This document shows positions 61,021-64,000 of a stretch of 64,000 nucleotides of DNA, piece by piece. The translations under genes were made by a program, and so were the position numbers. The DNA lies in assembly GCF_042610425.1 (NCBI RefSeq), contig NZ_JBGJZM010000001.1, positions 1,488,001 through 1,552,000 of the forward strand. Direction: 5' to 3'. The notes under the pieces are model-generated. The model searched no databases, was not told the DNA's origin, and saw only the letters and a list, made by a program, of their open reading frames with translations. The DNA is from Ectobacillus sp042610425 (lineage in GTDB: Bacteria; Bacillota; Bacilli; Bacillales; Bacillaceae_G). How positions within the stretch are numbered: position 1 is the first letter of the stretch; each line of letters starts with the position of its first letter.

Positions 61021-62187
61021 ATGAGTATACATACTGTAGAAGAAGGGTATTACGGAGAATTTGGTGGAAGCTTTGTCAACGATGATTTAAAACATGTACT
61101 TTCCTTATTAGAAGAGCAGTTTAAGCATTACAAAGATGATCCCACATTTAAAGAAGAATTTAAATATTATTTAAAAGAATACGTGGGTCGTGAAAATCCC
61201 CTCACTTATGCAAAGAACTTAACCGAAAAAATAGGTGGAGCGAAAATTTATTTAAAACGTGAAGATTTAAATCATACGGGTGCTCACAAAATCAATAATG
61301 CCATTGGACAAATTTTGTTAGCTAAGCGTATGGGGGTAAAGCGGATTATCGCAGAAACAGGTGCTGGTCAGCATGGCGTTGCAACGGCAACTGCCTGCGC
61401 GTTATTCGGTATGGATTGCACCATTTATATGGGAAAAGTGGATACGGAACGTCAAGCGCTGAATGTATTTCGTATGGAATTACTTGGTGCCAAGGTTGTA
61501 CCGGTTGAAAAAGGACAAGGACGCCTGAAAGATGCCGTAGACGTAGCTTTTCAAGACTTAGTTGAAAATTATGAGAACACTTACTATTTATTAGGATCGG
61601 CAGTTGGTCCGCATCCATTTCCAACTATCGTTAAACACTTTCAATCCGTAATTAGCGAAGAATCCAAACGTCAAATTTTAGAAAAAGAAGGTAAATTACC
61701 TACGGCTGTTATTGCTTGTGTAGGTGGGGGAAGCAATGCAATCGGAGCTTTCGCCCACTATATCGAGGAACCAACTGTACGATTAATCGGTGTCGAGCCA
61801 GCAGAAGCAGCCGCTGTATCCGAAGGAGTTTCTGCCGTGCTTCATGGATTTAGATGCCTAACCCTACTAGACGAAGAAGGTAATCCAAAGCCAACATATT
61901 CAATTGCAGCAGGCCTTGACTATCCAGGTGTTGGTCCAGAGCATAGTTTTTTAAAAACAATTGGTAGAGCCGAATATGTAACTGTAACGGGACAAGAAGC
62001 GTTGGAAGCCTTTCAAACATTGTCCAAAGTAGAGGGAATTATTCCTGCATTAGAAAGTTCTCATGCAGTTGCCTATGCACTCAAACTTGCAGCAGAACTA
62101 TCAAAAGATGATATTCTCATTGTCAATTTATCTGGCCGCGGTGATAAAGATGTGGAACAAGTTCATGAAATGCTTAAATCGAAATAA
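61021..62187 (+). CDS. trpB: tryptophan synthase beta chain, stand-alone
   Basis: 389 residues. PLP lysine in HTGAHKINNAIGQILLA (about 85), phosphate loop CVGGGSNAIGAF (about 235) and the GxGRQHG-like AETGAGQHGVATATACAL. Catalyses indole plus serine to tryptophan. Start ATG 61021, nine bases after AGGAG; 61012 would overlap that site. No trpA or other trp gene is in the window, so this is a separate copy or a relocated gene, preceded by its own TATAAT (60980). Confidence 0.92.
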   Translation: MSIHTVEEGYYGEFGGSFVNDDLKHVLSLLEEQFKHYKDDPTFKEEFKYYLKEYVGRENPLTYAKNLTEKIGGAKIYLKREDLNHTGAHKINNAIGQILLAKRMGVKRIIAETGAGQHGVATATACALFGMDCTIYMGKVDTERQALNVFRMELLGAKVVPVEKGQGRLKDAVDVAFQDLVENYENTYYLLGSAVGPHPFPTIVKHFQSVISEESKRQILEKEGKLPTAVIACVGGGSNAIGAFAHYIEEPTVRLIGVEPAEAAAVSEGVSAVLHGFRCLTLLDEEGNPKPTYSIAAGLDYPGVGPEHSFLKTIGRAEYVTVTGQEALEAFQTLSKVEGIIPALESSHAVAYALKLAAELSKDDILIVNLSGRGDKDVEQVHEMLKSK

Positions 62188-62223
62188 AACTATACACAGG
62201 ATGACGCAAACTTATAATAGAGG

Positions 62224-62260
62224 GCAAGATGATGGTTCTTTCCGTCATCTTGCTTTTTTT
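62224..62260 (+). terminator. intrinsic terminator after trpB
   Basis: GCAAGATGA/TCATCTTGC stem, seven T. Confidence 0.93.
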
Positions 62261-62404
62261 GTGTTTTAAAATGTCGGCTTTTCTTCCCGCCCTAGCTAGT
62301 TTCCTACAAAATAAATTCATAGACAAAAAAGGAAAACCATATTACCATAGAGAATATAGTCTAAATGAAAGCGTTTTCAATTATCTCCAAAAGGTGGGAT
62401 TGCC

Positions 62405-62524
62405 ATGGAAACTGAAGGTAACTTTCTGGTAGGACTGTTTTGGGGCGTCATGTGTAGTATTCCGTTGTGGGTTTCCTTTTTCGGTTGGTTAAAGCTTCTC
62501 ACTCGTGTGATTTCACACGGATAA
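62405..62524 (+). CDS. tiny membrane protein, 39 residues
   Basis: METEGNFLVGLFWGVMCSIP then LWVSFFGWLKLLTRVISHG: one amphipathic-to-hydrophobic helix with Trp at both interfaces. GGTGGGATTGCC before the ATG and the terminator after it support expression. Too short for a family call; similar tiny membrane proteins are widespread in Bacillus. Confidence 0.65.
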   Translation: METEGNFLVGLFWGVMCSIPLWVSFFGWLKLLTRVISHG

Positions 62525-62558
62525 GATGGGGCAGCTTTTGTTATTCATACAAAGTGAA

Positions 62559-62594
62559 ACGAACTTCCAATCTAAAATTGAAAGTTCGTTTTTT
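62559..62594. terminator. bidirectional terminator
   Basis: ACGAACTT-c-CAAT/ATTG-a-AAGTTCGT with six T on the plus and A-rich (T-rich on minus) flank. Confidence 0.85.
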
Positions 62595-62601
62595 AATATG
62601 A

Positions 62602-63312
62602 TTAAATATTACAAGAACCATCCGTACACCCTACTCCATCATTGTTAGAACCAAGTACTTGTAATGGCTTGTTGTTCTGTTCTTCTTTCCATACATTTCC
62701 CATTACTTCCAAGAACACTTCTACCGGTTGTGCACCAGAAACAGCATATTTTCGATTGAATACAAAGAATGGCACTCCTTGTACTCCTAATTCTTCGGCT
62801 TCACGTTGCTCTTCTTTTACTTCATTTCGGTACGTTCCCTCTTCCAAAATGCGCTTTACATCTTCTTGATCTAGTCCAACTTCAACAGCAAGCTTTAACA
62901 AATTGTCCTGTTCACCGACATCCAAGGAATCGGTAAAGTATGCTTTCATAAGCCGTTGCATCATTTCGGTCATCTTTCCTTGTTCCTTTGCATAGTGGCT
63001 TACACGATGTGCAGCTTCTGTATTCGTTAACACAATGCCATCCATATTAAAATCAAGACCAATTTCCTTTGCTTGCATGGAAATTTGTTCATTGTTTACC
63101 TTCGCTTGTTCAACGGAAACGCCGTACTTCGATGCGATTGCTTCATGAATATTTTGCTTAGATCCTCTCGTAGCAGCAGGATTCAATTGAAAGCTCTTAA
63201 ATACAAGTTCGACGTCTGCTTTATGATCAAATTGCTTAAGCGCAATATCAAATCTTTTCTTACCAATATAGCAAAATGGACATGCTATATCTGACCAAAC
63301 TTCAACTTCCAT
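62602..63312 (-). CDS. DsbA family oxidoreductase (FrnE-like)
   Basis: 236 residues. Thioredoxin-type active site CPFC at residues 12-15 (MEVEVWSDIACPFCYIGKKRF), inserted helical domain about 60-160, and the cis-Pro region LGVQGVPFFVFNRKYAVSGAQPVEVF. A C-terminal GCTDGSCNI adds two cysteines, as in some FrnE proteins, which could act as a second redox pair. No signal peptide, so cytosolic: disulfide isomerase or oxidoreductase. Divergent from the MFS gene. Confidence 0.92.
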   Translation of the reverse strand: MEVEVWSDIACPFCYIGKKRFDIALKQFDHKADVELVFKSFQLNPAATRGSKQNIHEAIASKYGVSVEQAKVNNEQISMQAKEIGLDFNMDGIVLTNTEAAHRVSHYAKEQGKMTEMMQRLMKAYFTDSLDVGEQDNLLKLAVEVGLDQEDVKRILEEGTYRNEVKEEQREAEELGVQGVPFFVFNRKYAVSGAQPVEVFLEVMGNVWKEEQNNKPLQVLGSNNDGVGCTDGSCNI

Positions 63313-63543
63313 ATGTGTAACCCCCCTTAATAATTAGCTATCCTACTACTATTATCTATATAGTAACTATAAAAAGCAAATTCCTGAATCACACAATCAA
63401 AGTTGACGGTCGCAAAGTAATTCTACTATGATAATCTTATTGTATTCTTAATACAAATAAAGATAGTTTTCTAATACACTATATTTACAGTGGTTACCGA
63501 ACTACTTTTTTATTAGAATACGAATGGAGAGAGGATGAAGAGT

Positions 63544-64000
63544 ATGAGTACGAATGCAAAAACATCCGTATCAATAAAATCGCTAATTGGTCCATTGTTA
63601 GCCGTTATTGTTGGTATGATTATGGTCATTCTCGATAGCACTGTGGTAAATGTAGCGCTACCAGGATTAGTAAAGAACTTTGGCAGTACAGTTTCAACGT
63701 TACAATGGGCTATTACTGGCTATACCCTTGCCCTCTCTGCTGTTATTCCATTAGCAGGATGGATGACAGACCGTTTTGGCGCAAAACGGATTTTTCTCAT
63801 TACAATCGGTCTGTTCACAATTGGTTCCGCTCTTTGTTCCCTTGCTCAGACACCTGAGCAATTAATTATGTACCGTATTATTCAAGGGATAGGCGGAGGA
63901 ATGGTAGCTCCAATCGGCATGGCCATTATCTTCCGAATCGCTCCCGAAGGAAGGATAGGTTCTGTCATGGGGATGCTCGGTATTCCGATGCTGCTTGCTC
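63544..64000 (+). CDS. MFS drug exporter, DHA2 (EmrB/QacA) type, partial
   Basis: 152 N-terminal residues; continues past the window. Helix 1 has MVILDSTVVNVALPGLV and the loop 2-3 motif GWMTDRFGAKRIFL, both typical of 14-helix DHA2 exporters; RIIQGIGGGMVAPIGMAII is helix 4. GAGAGGATGAAG precedes the ATG. Proton-coupled export of drugs is likely. Confidence 0.9.
   Translation, partial: MSTNAKTSVSIKSLIGPLLAVIVGMIMVILDSTVVNVALPGLVKNFGSTVSTLQWAITGYTLALSAVIPLAGWMTDRFGAKRIFLITIGLFTIGSALCSLAQTPEQLIMYRIIQGIGGGMVAPIGMAIIFRIAPEGRIGSVMGMLGIPMLLA

Noticed and set aside
1..64000. CRISPR array, tRNA, rRNA, insertion sequence or prophage
   Set aside because: I saw no spaced direct repeats, transposase, integrase or structural RNA genes on either strand.

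Overview
The window is chromosomal DNA from a low-GC, endospore-forming Bacillus-type Firmicute. Sporulation genes (cotJABC, ytfJ/gerW, two Spo0M-type proteins), a T-box leader, a perfect CcpA cre site, LexA-, SigE- and Sigma-54-type promoter elements and strong AGGAGG-type ribosome sites all point there. I see no rRNA, tRNA, CRISPR array, insertion sequence or prophage. Species cannot be fixed from the sequence alone.

Layout. 1-8444 (minus): branched-chain amino-acid operon ilvD-[T-box]-ilvB-ilvN-ilvC-leuA-leuB-leuC, leuC cut by the window edge. 9.0-13.3 kb: small genes, a C39-like peptidase, ytfJ, a remnant of a Ktr/Trk potassium transporter, fabL and a 51-residue Ser/Gly/Gln-rich gene. 13.4-22.2 kb: MarR regulator, NAD(P)HX repair enzyme, two Spo0M proteins, uppP, a MATE exporter, and an ArsR-type regulator divergent from a monooxygenase/nitroreductase pair with a 30-bp palindrome between them. 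22.3-33.0 kb: a diaminopropionate ammonia-lyase operon (regulator-dpaL-ygeY-D-aminoacylase) and, 3 kb away, an amino-acid ABC transporter whose upstream region is a copy of the one in front of the regulator. Between them lie a DUF3800 gene with a LexA-type box and a structured RNA candidate, and a CstB-like persulfide dioxygenase under a CstR/CsoR-type operator. 33.3-39.4 kb: cold-shock gene, cotJABC, MarR plus heterodimeric ABC exporter. 39.5-47.8 kb: aldo/keto reductase, then an alcohol/aldehyde dehydrogenase cluster with a perfect -24/-12 promoter, an upstream cre, and its own cytosolic histidine kinase and NtrC-type activator. 48-53.6 kb: a large secreted YncE/phosphoesterase with PhoP-like repeats, and a ring-cleavage dioxygenase/esterase/tautomerase operon divergent from an XRE-cupin regulator, with two matching operators. 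53.6-64 kb: RNA methyltransferase, GIY-YIG protein, two more cold-shock genes, a three-gene zinc-ribbon membrane operon, a racemase-like gene, ypiB, a stand-alone trpB, a tiny membrane protein, a DsbA/FrnE protein and the start of an MFS exporter.

How parts work together: the ilv-leu operon is read as a carbon- and tRNA-controlled unit. The dpaL operon and ABC transporter look like one regulon for taking up and degrading diaminopropionate-type compounds. The alcohol cluster carries enzymes, sensor, activator and a Sigma-54 promoter in one place. The least explained locus is DUF3800 plus the hairpin-closed RNA at 27.9-28.9 kb.
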